64,000 nt of DNA. Origin: Taxillus chinensis (lineage: Eukaryota; Streptophyta; Magnoliopsida; Santalales; Loranthaceae). How positions within the stretch are numbered: the stretch's first letter is position 1; every line of letters starts with the position of its first letter. The stretch lies in contig JAKCVP010000011.1 in NCBI GenBank assembly GCA_023512835.1, forward strand, positions 124,001 through 188,000, written 5' to 3'. Below, piece by piece: positions 22,558-33,714 of the stretch. A program made the translations under genes and the position numbers. The notes beneath the pieces are model-generated. The model worked only from the letters and a program-made list of their open reading frames with translations, made no database searches and was not told the DNA's origin.

Positions 22558-24183
22558 GTCGTTGACAGCAGTGCGCGGTCGGTACAAAGTCACAGACAGT
22601 AGCTCTATATTACAGACAGGTATAGAGGATCAATGCACGTATAGGTAGGTAGGTGGGTACCTATGTAAAGCTGTACTGTTTGTACCTGAATGAATTGCGT
22701 GGGGTGGATCCGCATGCGGTCAAGCTCGTGCCTGTCGAGGCGACGAGCACGAGTATCTGCAGGCAGGCACCACCCAGAGTGGCAGACCCCTTTCGCCTTA
22801 TCTTATCAGTAAAGGATCCTTCACATGCCTTCACGCGCACTGGTGTCCGCTCGTCAACGTAGCAGAATTGGCTCCATGTGACTGCTCGTACGGCGTCTAC
22901 CCTGTCTAAGTTCTCAACACTGCGTATAAGCATCGATTCCTCGTGCGCCTATGCATAGTCCGGGCTGATCGCGGCAGCGGCAGCAAACCCAGACGAGGGA
23001 TCCGCAAGACGCTGCAGATGAGCAGCAACGGGGGCCTTGAAGATGTTCGCGTCTATGACTCGTAGCTTGCCCACGCCACAAGGTAACTGAAAAGCGCATG
23101 GAATGAAAGCATGTTGCACCAGCGCGTTTAACGCGACCATTCAGCTCCGCATCAATAGAGACCGAGCAGCGCCTTGATGACAGATATGTATCTAGCGAAA
23201 GTGGAGAAAGAGAGTAAGATAAGAAGAGCGTTTAAGACAAATATGTACCTGTGCAGTCTACCTATATAACGGAACGCTGAACTCCAGACGAGTTCTCTGA
23301 TGCCTACTTGAATACCAGACAGATGTGCCTCCAAGAACGCCACGTGAGGAGGACGTAGAGCACAGCATACGGCCCTTGAACAAAAAAGAAACAATAACAG
23401 TAACAATCCTTCCGCGAAACACGCGAGGACATCAGCACTTTTCCCGACCTCTTTAATACTCCTAATCCACGGGCGGACGGTAGCGGATCTCGAGACTCTC
23501 GATGCCTTTGGCTAATCCGTCCGTCTTTTTATCAACAATCCCATGCGAGCATACGAGTGGCTAGAGCCGGACGTTGCAACAGGTTGATAATCCGCCCTCT
23601 TGAACCTAGACGCCATCTGCATGCGCCGGAAGCAGGTAAAAATAGCTAAGTCTAATTGGGGAATCCAGAAAAAATAAGGTGGTCCGGGGACTGTCACTTT
23701 CCAGAAGGCGCCCACGTCTCACCAGAAAGCTGAACGGAAAGGAGAAATATTGGCAGAATGAATGGGAGTCGAAATGGAAATCGTTGCAGCGCATTGAGAA
23801 GGGTCGTGTCGCGTGTGGAGAGGAGAGGTGCAACTCCTTGCTGATGGGACGGATCGTGACGTGGAGTAAGCCGTAGCCCGCCACCACCGAAGGAAGGTCG
23901 ATAAAACTCCGTGATGGAAATGTCGGCCGGAACAGGAATCGGAATTGACAGCGTCTTGAGTGATTTCTATTCCTTGTTGGGCGTTGGCTTGCAGGGATGC
24001 CGTTAGGAAAAGCAAGGACCATCTTGTCGCGTGGCCGAGCAGGGTCGCATTCCAGAAGGTCTAACAAAACCTTCACCTGCAGCCGGTTCAAATTCTACCC
24101 TCGGCTCGAAAAGGTCGACAACCAGCCTTCGCTTGGCTATTCAGATTGGCAATCAAGGCCAAGCTAAAAAGCGCCTTCCCCGT
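22558..24183. other. 1.6-kb gap between two minus-strand genes
   Basis: Should hold the promoter of the F-box gene and the 3' region of the Sfp1-type gene. A TAGGTA repeat lies at 22641-22660. Near 23160-23300 the composition is more A/T-rich. Open frames here (for example minus 23606-24091) show no domain. A tRNA-like stretch near 24025-24110 was examined and rejected. Confidence 0.5.
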
Positions 24184-26802
24184 TCATGGTCGGTGCCTGC
24201 ATGCCAGGGAGCGCCACGTTGTTGAATTGAAATCCGGATTGCACGACGGTGAGTGGTTGCGGTGGTATTTGAGGCCATTAAGATTCTTGTAGCGTTTGCC
24301 GCACACTTCGCAACGATATGGCTTTTCCTTTTCCATGCCGACAGTGCCAGGATATGGCAGAGAGGTCACTGGATCGACGATGGAGAACGTGCCATCGCCA
24401 TTTTCCTTGAGCTGCTGGGTTGAGTGACCATGCTGTGCGATCGATTAGCTCCTCCGTCTGAACAGGGATACAGGGGTTTACCATACCTTTTCATGGTATC
24501 GAAGCCCATTCGCGTTCTTGTATGCCTTCTCACACCCAATCACGGGACATTTGAAGGGCCGATCTTCTTCGCCTGGGAATCGGGCTGCTCGAGCCGCGGC
24601 TAGCTGCCTTGCCTGGAGCTGAGCCTGAGTCTCGTTGTTTCCATTGTTGACTCCGTTCATAAAGTTGTAAGTGGGAAATTGATTAGAGTTGATGGTTCCC
24701 TCGTTGCTGAATAGCTTCTTGGCAGGGTCATTGATGCATAGATCCAGCATCTCGTTGCCGTTGGAGGGAAAGTCAAGCGAGTCAAAATCGTTGTTGATCT
24801 GCTGCATCATCTCTTGATTGAACGGCATATTGGCATTCATGCCCGATATGTCCATATTTATGTTGCCATTCATGTCTTGATCGTCCTGCATTGCATTTGG
24901 CGTATTGAGCGTGGGTGTGTTGACGGATGATACCATGGGATTATTGCCCAGCGCCATGCCATTTGACGACTGGAGGCCTGAGTTGGCGACCGTGGGCGTG
25001 GTCGGATTCGACTCGTGTTGCTGCATCATCTGGGCCAAACCAGTGCTGATTTGGGGCCCATTCGGACTGCGCGGAAGATTGCCATTGCCCTGCTGATGGA
25101 ATCCGCCGAATCCGTTGCTCATTGGAGGGGTATCGTCGTCAAGCTCCATGTCGCCGAGAGCGTCAATGTCCTGGACGTTTGCCAGGGACGATTTGCGGAA
25201 GCCATTTGGATCTTGTGCAAGACGTAGAGGACTGCCGTGAGGTTTGGGATGATCTCCAAGAGGCTGAAAGCCCTTGACTTGCTGTGTGGGCTTCATCGAG
25301 TCGCTGGGCGTGAATGCGCCGCCAGCAGCTGACGGTTTGCGCGCGCCAAACTGGCGACCACTATTATTCGAGACCGACATGCGGCTGGGGAAAGTGCCTT
25401 GGGTTGACTGGTGAATCTCTTCATAGTGCTGTAGTAGCTCGTGCAGGTCAGCGAAGCCAGTGTCGCAACACCGGAGGTTGTTCCAGAAATTAGCCTCCAT
25501 TTTTGGAAGATACGAAGAGCTGTGGAAGGATGGGGACTGCATCTGCATGTTCATAGGCGACGTGCCCGTCATGATGCTGTGGTGGCCGGTGTTAGCTTGG
25601 TCTCAAGAGCGTCTAATGGTTTGTGACGCAGGGAATGCACATACTCGTCCTGGATCCAGCTTCCCACAGACATGCCGCCCCAGCTCATGCCGCCCATGAA
25701 ACTGCCGCCAGCAGCAGTGCTCTCTCTTCTACCCTTCATAGATATAGGTCGTGTTGCGCTTCCGCCGTTTAGCCCGGCGCCCAGAGAATCTTGTCTCGGA
25801 AGGAACTGCCTATGTGAGTCATGGGTCTCAAAGTCCATGCCGTTGTTGATCTGCGTCAGATGGTGCTGCTGCGACTGCTGCTGATCCTGCTGCTGCAAAG
25901 CCGAGGTCAAGTTGGAGGCGCGGTTCTGTGGAGAGGAGGAGGAGCGATTGATCTCGATGGGAATTGCAGAGGCCATGGGGGCGGATGAATGTGGATAGTG
26001 ATGTTGGGAGCTTAGAGAATCGTCGTCATCTACTGCGAAGAATAGATCAAAGTCGGCAAGAGTGGATGTCGGCTTGCTGGGAAGGTTGTGAGGGGAGCTG
26101 CGGAGGCGACCCCAGCTGGTGTTGTCGGGTGAGCGCGGAGTGCTGGGGCTGGAGGGGTTGTATGAGTCTGGGGAGTTGTAGTGAGGGGAGCTGCGTGAGG
26201 AAGCCACTGTCGCGGAGGGTTTGGAAGTAGGAGCAGAGCGTTAGGCGTGGGGAGGGGAAGGAGCGGAGTTTCGCCTTGCGAAAGTTGGAGGAGTAATGAA
26301 GGTTGGAAGGATCGGAGGGGAGAGCAGCGGCGGGGAGAATAAAGTGTCGGAAGGTGGAATAGCTGAGGGTCGGGTGGTGATGGGCGGGATGACGGAGCGA
26401 TGAGGGAGTGCAGAGGGCCGATGTTGAGTGCCTGGGAGTCAGAGGAGGCGCAAGCTGAGCGAGTGTGCAGCAGAAGGCGAAGGAGCCGGAAAGGAGAAGA
26501 GGCGGTGGTGGTGGTTGTAGGTATCCTCCTGTAGTTGGATTCCCAGAGTCATGCAGCCACTAAGGCAGATGCGCTACGTCAGATCAAGGCCTGGACTGTA
26601 GGGGGGATAATTGCAGCCAACGGGCCGTGGATTTACGGATGCAAGTGGTAGCGTCGCCGTCGAGCAGCCTTGGGGGGGCTTGGATTTGCAGATGCAGCAG
26701 AGACAGCGAGCGATAGAGTACGGAGGGGGCGTGAATAGCTAAATTAATATAGAAGAAGAAGAAGCATCCCTTACCACTGTCACCAGGTGTACCGGCCGGC
26801 AT
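24184..26802 (-). CDS. SFP1: Sfp1-type C2H2 zinc-finger transcription factor
   Basis: Four exons give 642 aa: 26775-26802, 25645-26206, 24487-25576, 24184-24432. Two C-terminal C2H2 fingers are clear: FKCPVIGCEKAYKNANGLRY (H-x3-H completed across the last intron) and YRCEVCGKRYKNLNGLKYH. A degenerate upstream element reads CCDTGFADLHELLQHYEEIH, typical of Sfp1 homologues. The rest is Ser/Asn/Gln-rich. Sfp1 controls ribosome biogenesis genes and cell size downstream of TOR/PKA in yeast. Exon 1 is inferred: the frame at 26207 opens with GTG behind a good acceptor (branch CTAAC, CGACAG), and an upstream ATG exon with a GTAAGG donor restores frame to MPAGTPGDSVASS, implying a 568-nt intron. The C-terminal tail after the second finger may be frame-disrupted (see findings). 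Confidence 0.85.
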
Positions 26803-28606
26803 CAGTGTCAGAATGCATCGCCAGCACGCCCACCCCCGGCCTGCGCGCAGGGACACGCCCCGCTTCGGCTCGACTCTCGAGACTCTCGCTGCGACGACAA
26901 TGCAGCAGAAAGGTCGTTGCCATCGAGCACCCAGTAGTAGCTGTTCGTCGCCATCGCCGTCGCCGTCGTCGTCGACGCTGCGGCTGTTGCGCGCCTGCGC
27001 CTGCGCCTGCATCTGCTGCTCTGAGGGCGGGCGGGCGGTTGGCCACTCAGTTGGCCGGCCGGTCGAGGGGCGCGAGATGCATGGAGGCGTGGCAGGCCAG
27101 GCGTGGATGGTGCATTGCCGCCCATATTGCTGCTTTCCTGACGCTGCTGCATGCACGCCGCTTAGGTACTCGGTAGGCTGCTCATGTTCCACCGTTTCCA
27201 CGAGGCGCCAAGTTTTCAGTGCATGTCGCCTGCCGAAGAACTGCCTGCCTCTGATGATCTACCTGCGCATGTGCTCAGGTACCCTTGTAGCAGTCGCATG
27301 GCAAGCATGACGGGCCATCATCCTGTCGCGCTGACCAGAAGCACAGTGCAGCAACAAGCGGTCTGCCAGCGCCGTGCTGTCTACGCTGCTGGCTGCTGGA
27401 CCACCCCTTTGCCACCATTCTGCCGTCGTGTTGCGCGGAATCTGTTAAGTAATGCGCTGCGCATAGTGTCCCGTCTGGCTGAACCCTCTTTTCCAACGAT
27501 TCTCCTCGTCAGCGACACCGTCTGTCCGGCCGTACATCTCCTGCTGGCTCGCCGCCGCTAATTGGCTGTCTTTGCCACGGCTGGTCGGTTATGGTTTTCT
27601 GGCTCGGACCAAAGCTTCGGAAGCACCGTCCATTGCAACAGCAGGCCTCACCACCACCACCACCCGCTGCGCTGCCTTGATTCTACACTCGGTGCGCCTA
27701 CTGGTGCCCGGCCTGCTCCCGCTCCGGCGAGTCACATCGCTGCCAATGTGCCTGACCAAGCCTACGCAGGCTGTGTCCTCTCTCCCTCTTTAGCCCGCAC
27801 GCCCACCGGCCCCATTCGAGTCTCGCGTCCGCCTGCGCACTGTCCACCTCAGAGTATTTGGAGAAAATCATCACGCGACACTTGTGACGAGGCGTTATTA
27901 AGCTCCTTGCGCTTGTAGGATCTTCGCATTCGTGGGCGCCACGCTCAGGCCCTGGGGCGATCCCGCTGCGCTGCGCTGCATGCGCGGCTCCTGAGAGCGT
28001 CCAGTCCGCCAAGCACATAAATATTGACCCCGTGCATTTTCGTCGCACAACCCCATTAAGCGTGATCGCCCCCACCCTCCCAGACTTCGCGGGACAGCAG
28101 CCTCTCAACCTCGTCCAGTCCTCCTCCTACACACCTCATTGCCCTCTCCCTGCATGTGCTCCTGCCGCCCAGGAAGCTACTGTCCCTAGCTGGCCTGTCT
28201 CTGCTCAAGATCGACGCGTGCTAGCCTGCTGCGTGCTGCCTTGCCTGCTTTCAGCAAATAATTTGAGCTGCGCTTTCTGCTCGTGTCTTGCATGAATCCA
28301 CTATTTCTGTATATCGACTTTGGACCTGAGCACCACAGCTCCCCCTTTTGCCCGGTCCAAGGCTGTCCGCGTTAAGCTACCGCCCGTGTTACCTCGCCGC
28401 CTGCCAACTCGCCACTCTCTGTACCTGCCGTACTCACCTTGATACTCGCAGGGAGTGTGCTTCAACCGCCGACCTCAACTTCCGGTAATTGTTCCGGTTG
28501 ACTTTTCGCTAGACCGACCACTCAGCTCTCAAGGCCAAGCACCCCCCCTCCCATTCTTGGAAACATCCAAGCCTCTAGATCAGCTTACGACGACATCTCA
28601 GAGGCA
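26803..28606. promoter_or_regulatory. Divergent upstream region, SFP1-type gene / DUS3
   Basis: About 1.8 kb between divergent genes. It contains CG-rich microsatellite-like sequence (GCCGTCGTC and GCGCCTGC repeats at about 26950-27015), a CACCAC run near 27648-27665, and a pyrimidine-rich stretch up to 28606 compatible with the DUS3 leader. No gene recognised. Confidence 0.5.
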
Positions 28607-30898
28607 ATGGATTCAGCTCCCAATCATGCGGTGAACCCCCTGAATCCAATCGAGGCTCTAAGGCAACCGTCTCCTGGCACTCAGCGCGAACCCGCTCATC
28701 CACCACAGCCTGTACTGCCTGAGGACTCGGCCGTCACCAAGGCGGAAAAGATTGAACGAAATGGACCACTTGCGCAGGACTCTAACGACTCATCCACCTT
28801 GAAGAGAAAGCTCGATGACGTTGAGCTGTCCATTTCTGAAAGCGGCCCACCACCGAAAAGGAAGGGTGTCGCACCAATCAAGCCGGAGTATCTCCTTGAT
28901 GCTCACCTTGGCCGGAGCCAAGAGAGCAGAAACGTCAACACTGCCGCAACTACCCATCATGATCCAGATGCAGCTGCCGAAGAGAATGGAGCCAACAGAG
29001 ATGCCAAACCCAGCAAGAAGAATAAGAAGAAACAAAAAGGCCAGAACACCAACAGAGACTTTGGGAGTTCTCGAGATACCATCCAGCTGTGTATGAGTAA
29101 GGCTCGAGTCAATGAGCTTTCGCCTAGCGACTGTCCGTACGGCGATAAATGCAAGTTTCTCCACGATGTTAGGAAGTATCTGAAGGACGGCAAGCGAGAT
29201 GACATTGACACCTTTCACGGAGAATGCCCGGTCTTTGAGGCTCGTGGCAAATGTAGTGCAGGTTGGCGTTGCCGGTTTGCTTCGGCGCATTCGAAGGAGA
29301 TCGAGCGCGCTGATGGCCAGAAGGAGCTCGTTCTGCTTGAGAACGAAGAGAAGCTGGCAAGAGATGGTGACATTGACCCTCATGAGGATGGGATTGGCGT
29401 TGTGAATATAGTCGCCCCAGAGAAAAAGATCAGTCTGCGGAAGCGTCAATTCACAACTCCGAAAGCAGATGCCTATCTGGAATGGTTGACTGCTGTGGAG
29501 AAGGCAGTTGATGATCGCGACGAAAGTAAGAGGAATGGTGACGACCAAAGGCTAGGTTTAAGGGAGCAGGCGAAAGACAATCAGGCGGCCTACATCGAGT
29601 CTATACTGCTTCCATCGGAGAAGCGACGACTTTACTATGGCCCGGAAACGCCAATCCTTGCGCCTCTAACGACACAGGGAAACCTCCCGTTCCGAAGACT
29701 CGCGATTGATCTTGGGGCACAAATTACCTGGTCGGAAATGGCGATGGGTCTTCCCCTAATCCAGGGAGACAAGGGAGAATGGGCGTTGATGAAGGCGCAC
29801 CAATCAGAGTTGACACCTCCACGATTCTCGCCACCGATGCCTATCGTCGACGGATATGATAATTCCAAGGACCTCAAGTTCGGAGTTCAGATTGCGAGCA
29901 ACAAACCTTGGTTAGCGACAAAGGCAACGGAGACACTCACATCATTGTGTCCAAGCATACGAGCTGTGGATCTGAATTGCGGCTGTCCCATCGATCTGGT
30001 GTTTCGCCAGGGAGCAGGCTCTGCACTCATGGACAGTCCCGGTCGCCTCGAGAAGATCCTCCGAGGCATGAATGCATCGTCTGGAGAAGTCCCAATCACA
30101 GTCAAGATCCGGATGGGTGTCAAGGACGACAAACCCACTGCAGACCGGCTGGTGGAACGGCTTGCTTACGGTGGTCCTGAAGCAACTGAGCTTGGAATAG
30201 GTGCGCCAGGCGTTCAGGCAATCACCCTCCACGGCCGCAGTCGACAACAACGATACACTCGCCTTGCCGATTGGGAGTATATTGCAGAGTGCAGCGCAAT
30301 GATCAAGCGTTTCCAGAAGGATCAAGCATCTCGGACGGATACGATCCGTGACCCCGACGCACGCTATTCCACGCCCGCCAACAGTGGCTCCATTTACTTT
30401 GTGGGGAACGGCGATTGCTATTCACATGAGGACTACTACCGACACATCAACGAAGCCAAGGTTGATAGCGTCATGGTGGGACGCGGGGCACTCATCAAGC
30501 CCTGGATTTTCGAAGAGATTCAGACCGGGCAGCTTCTTGACAAGTCGGCCTCCGAACGGCTCGAATACATTGAGCGGTTCGCCCGTTACGGCCTTCAGAC
30601 ATGGGGCAGTGACGAGATTGGGGTAGGGACCACCCGCCGCTTCCTGCTGGAGTGGCTGTCCTTCTCGTGTCGTTATGTGCCCGTTGGTCTTCTGGAGCAC
30701 TTGCCCCCGATCATCAACGACAGGCCTCCTGCCTATCGTGGCCGCAGTGATCTTGAAACCCTGCTTGCCAGCGACAACTATCTCGACTGGATCAAGATCA
30801 GCGAGATGTTCCTTGGAAAAGCCAATGCGAACTTCAAGTTCACACCCAAACACAAGTCCAATGCATACGACAATGGTGGTATCGAAGCTGAGGGTTGA
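28607..30898 (+). CDS. DUS3: tRNA-dihydrouridine(47) synthase Dus3
   Basis: Single-exon, 763-aa enzyme that reduces uridine 47 in the variable loop of tRNAs, using FMN and NADPH. An N-terminal low-complexity region ends in a Lys-rich patch (KPSKKNKKKQKG). Two CCCH-type zinc motifs follow at about 176-190 (CPYGDKCKFLH) and 207-225 (CPVFEARGKCSAGWRC). The flavin-binding TIM barrel begins near 345 (PILAPLTTQGNLPFRRLAID). The catalytic motif is DLNCGCPIDLVFRQGAG near 456, with the acid-donating cysteine in GCP, followed by VKIRMGV, LHGRSRQQRYTRLADW and VMVGRGALIKPW. The zinc fingers plus this barrel distinguish Dus3 from Dus1, Dus2 and Dus4. Length agrees with fungal Dus3 (about 650-770). Confidence 0.96.
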   Translation: MDSAPNHAVNPLNPIEALRQPSPGTQREPAHPPQPVLPEDSAVTKAEKIERNGPLAQDSNDSSTLKRKLDDVELSISESGPPPKRKGVAPIKPEYLLDAHLGRSQESRNVNTAATTHHDPDAAAEENGANRDAKPSKKNKKKQKGQNTNRDFGSSRDTIQLCMSKARVNELSPSDCPYGDKCKFLHDVRKYLKDGKRDDIDTFHGECPVFEARGKCSAGWRCRFASAHSKEIERADGQKELVLLENEEKLARDGDIDPHEDGIGVVNIVAPEKKISLRKRQFTTPKADAYLEWLTAVEKAVDDRDESKRNGDDQRLGLREQAKDNQAAYIESILLPSEKRRLYYGPETPILAPLTTQGNLPFRRLAIDLGAQITWSEMAMGLPLIQGDKGEWALMKAHQSELTPPRFSPPMPIVDGYDNSKDLKFGVQIASNKPWLATKATETLTSLCPSIRAVDLNCGCPIDLVFRQGAGSALMDSPGRLEKILRGMNASSGEVPITVKIRMGVKDDKPTADRLVERLAYGGPEATELGIGAPGVQAITLHGRSRQQRYTRLADWEYIAECSAMIKRFQKDQASRTDTIRDPDARYSTPANSGSIYFVGNGDCYSHEDYYRHINEAKVDSVMVGRGALIKPWIFEEIQTGQLLDKSASERLEYIERFARYGLQTWGSDEIGVGTTRRFLLEWLSFSCRYVPVGLLEHLPPIINDRPPAYRGRSDLETLLASDNYLDWIKISEMFLGKANANFKFTPKHKSNAYDNGGIEAEG

Positions 30899-32888
30899 AC
30901 TGCAATGGGGCGAAGCACTGAATGAAAAAAAAAAGGTTTGACTGAGCTTTGTTGCGTCTGACGCGTTCGTGCTACCACCGGGGAGACCTGGCATAGAGAA
31001 GCAGCCAACAACGTGGCCATGTATCACAGCGTTGTCCCTATGCAGGAGCGCACTGCGGCCTTTCCTGCCGCAGGTCGTATAGAGCATTGCCGCGAAAGGG
31101 TGTCTGTGATGCGTGCGCACGCCTTGTGCTTCAGATTGAAGGTGAGCCCTGAAACGCGCGGCAGGACTGGACCGCCAACACGCGAGCGGGGATCCTCTCA
31201 TGCGCAAGGGGTCTTCCAGCGAGGCTGGCCGAGGCATGCACTTTCATGGATGGTCTAGGACCTGCCACCGGATGAATGGCATTCGTATCCTTGCTACAGG
31301 CCATATGGCAGCGGCCCGCCGACCGCTGCACCCCCTGCTTCGCGAACATTCTCGCGCAGCGCTTCCGGGTCACTGCAATGGACATCCGGATAGCAGCCGC
31401 CCAAGGCGGGCGCAACCCCGGACACTTCGATATGAGCCGTTTGTTGAGTGAGATGACAGCACTCCCCACTGCTAGAAAGTGGAGCGCCAGCCGCAGCCGT
31501 ATGTCACCAGCGTACCTCTCTTTATTTGCACATGCGGCCACTCGACCAACGAGTGCCTCCAGCAGGTGCAGAGCAGAGCGAGCTCGCTGTCATGACCTTG
31601 CCTGATGTGCGCCGCATGTTGCAGGTGGCAGTCTCAAGTGACATGCCACACAGGTCCTGGACAGCATCCATAGGGATCTTGTACCGATGGGGTGTCACAA
31701 TTCGAACAGCAAGTATCGATTAGTTAGTAACGATAACACTTAGGATTCAGCCTAAATTCATGTAATGTTTACAGTCTATCGTAGACTGTCTGATTTCGAG
31801 ATCCCTTTCCCTCCGCTTACCGTATCGATCTAAGGCATCAGTATCCTCCTATGGCAAGGGCCAAAACTACTTGACTGAATATTGTATCTGTTTCGGTACA
31901 AGAAGGGGATAGAGTCAAGTATATTGGACTAGATCAGATGCTTAGAGCGGGTGACTGTCAATGTTCTATAATCCCTACAAAAAAGTGACTTCCATCGGGG
32001 CCGTCCAGGACCTGTAACATGACGCTATGTAGCAACAGACGAGGATGAGGACGACCTACAGCCATTTTTGAGGAATGTTGGTACGCATTATCACACGATG
32101 GAGCAGCCGATTTTGTGCTGCATACAATTGCTCGGATTTAGACGGACATGCGTTCGGATTCGCCCTTGGCACGACGCCATTCTCGCTCTGTCTCAGGAGC
32201 CTAGGTACGCAGGTTTGTCTGTTCCAAGCGGCGTGATCTCCTGCAACAAGTGTACTGGCTGGAGCAAATTACGTGATGAGTCGGACTGCCAGAAGACGCT
32301 TTGGAGGAGGGTGCAACAATCATACCGATACTGACCAGGCCCTTGAGCCTTTCTGTAGTGCTCCTAGTAGCCTGGGTAGCGAGTGTGTGATCTCGACCCT
32401 ACCTGCTAATGTACGTGTTGCGAACAGCGATACACCGACACGGCCGACTACACACTCACGGATAGTTCTGTATACTACCTACCTATACTGTACAGTAATT
32501 TTGGTGAAGAGCCGCGTTACTTGCGGGCTGACCAGCCAGGTCATCTGACCATGGGTGACAAGCTCAGCGTTCACCCACTCGAACCAAATTTCCTGCCTAT
32601 GTTGAACAGTCAGGCTCTTCACCGTTTGTTTTTCACCGTTTCTGCATCGTCCGCGGGTGACGTGCGCGGAACTGTAAGAGCGTGAGCCCCTCCGTTGCGG
32701 AAGGTGCAGGTGGTACGTGTGCGCGGTGGCTAGCAATGACGTCGGGGTCCAGGCAGCTTCGCTCAAGATGAGCATCTTGCCAACTTTGTCATGCCAACCT
32801 CCTCCCCATCTTCGACAACACCTGAATTTGTTCATCCAGAGCTTCTCCTCAGTCAGTCTCAAAGCAAGCGTTCAGGACCACCGCCACC
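30899..32888. other. 2-kb gap with a possible LTR remnant
   Basis: Between two + strand genes. No protein-coding gene is recognisable. An LTR-like segment is listed separately (31766-31979). A CCTACCTA repeat lies at 32471-32490. The last 250 nt before 32889 probably form the promoter and leader of the Bap31-type gene. Confidence 0.5.
31766..31979. mobile_element. Possible solo LTR (Copia-like), degraded
   Basis: The 214-nt segment begins TGTTTACAGTC and ends ATCCCTACA, so it has the TG...CA ends of a retrotransposon LTR. A perfect 8-bp inverted repeat (ACAGTCTA, TCG, TAGACTGT) lies at its start. It is more A/T-rich than its neighbours and unlike them contains TTCTATAAT, which resembles a promoter/polyadenylation-type signal. 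I see no matching target-site duplication (left TGTAA, right AAAAA) and no internal domain or second LTR nearby. The call rests on form only and could be wrong. Confidence 0.3.
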
Positions 32889-33714
32889 ATGACGCTCTAC
32901 TACAGTCTAGTATGCTGTCTACTGTCCTCCTGGTCAGGAAGTCCAGAGCTAACCCTTGACAGGTGTTTTTGCTCCTCGTCTTCGAGATGGTCCTTTTCAT
33001 GGCCTTGATCATCCCTATGCCCTTTACATGGAAGCGTAAACTCTTCACCTTCATCAGTGAAAATAAAGCGGTTGCAAAATTACAATACGGTCTGAAGGTT
33101 CGTGAACTGGAACTGGGCAAACGCTGCAGCCGGAGTAGCACACCACGTCGACGACAGCGGCTGACAAACACCGCTTAGATCACCTTCATCTTCATCACCA
33201 TCCTGTTCCTTGACAGTGTCAACCGCGTCTATCGCGTACAGGTCGAAGTCGCCTCTTTCGGAAAAGACTCCGCAAAGTAAGCAGCAATCTGTCCGACCCA
33301 CCTTGGTGAGTAGAGCGTTACTAACCATGTGCCTACAGGACTGTGGCTGTCGGATCTGAGCGCATGGAAGTGCAGGCGCGAAAGTTCTACTCCCAGCGCA
33401 ACATGTACCTCTGTGGGTTCACCCTTTTCTTGTCCTTGATCCTGAACCGCACCTACATCATGATCTTGGACGTGCTGCGTCTTGAAGAAGAGAATAAGAA
33501 GCTCAAGGGAGACTCCAAGGCCTTTGGCGAGGAGTCTTCCAAATTGAGCGAGGCTCAGCGCCCTGGTGAGATTGGCCGTCTGCGCAAGGAGCTCGAGCAG
33601 CGCGACCGCGACATTGAGAACCTAAAGAAGCAAGCCCAGGGCCTGAGCAACGAGTACAATCGTCTCGGGGATCAGGTTTCACCGGCCGATTCTACGCCCA
33701 AGAAAGACCGATAG
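32889..33714 (+). CDS. Bap31/Yet-type ER transmembrane protein
   Basis: Four exons give 209 aa: 32889-32909, 32963-33097, 33179-33276, 33339-33714. The ATG sits in an excellent context (CCGCCACCATGA). Three hydrophobic segments follow the BAP31 pattern: VFLLLVFEMVLFMALIIPMP; ITFIFITILFLDSVNRVYRV; and MYLCGFTLFLSLILNRTYIM. A coiled coil (LRLEEENKKLKGD to KKQAQGLSNEYNRL) follows. The last four residues KKDR form a dilysine KKXX ER-retrieval signal. Yeast homologues are Yet1-Yet3, partners in ER translocon and export. The first exon encodes only seven residues but the splice restores the family N-terminus MTLYYSLVF. Confidence 0.93.

Noticed and set aside
23606..24091. 161-residue minus-strand frame between F-box and SFP1-type genes
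   Set aside because: Low-complexity composition (Phe/Ser/Arg), no domain, lies where a 3' untranslated region is expected.
24025..24110. tRNA-like stretch: GTCGCGTGGCCGAGC followed by GGTTCAAATTC
   Set aside because: It resembles a Leu/Ser tRNA D-arm and a B-box, but the acceptor ends do not pair, the T-stem arms do not match (GCCGG against TCTAC) and the anticodon loop is 10 nt. It is probably chance sequence in the 3' region of the SFP1-type gene.
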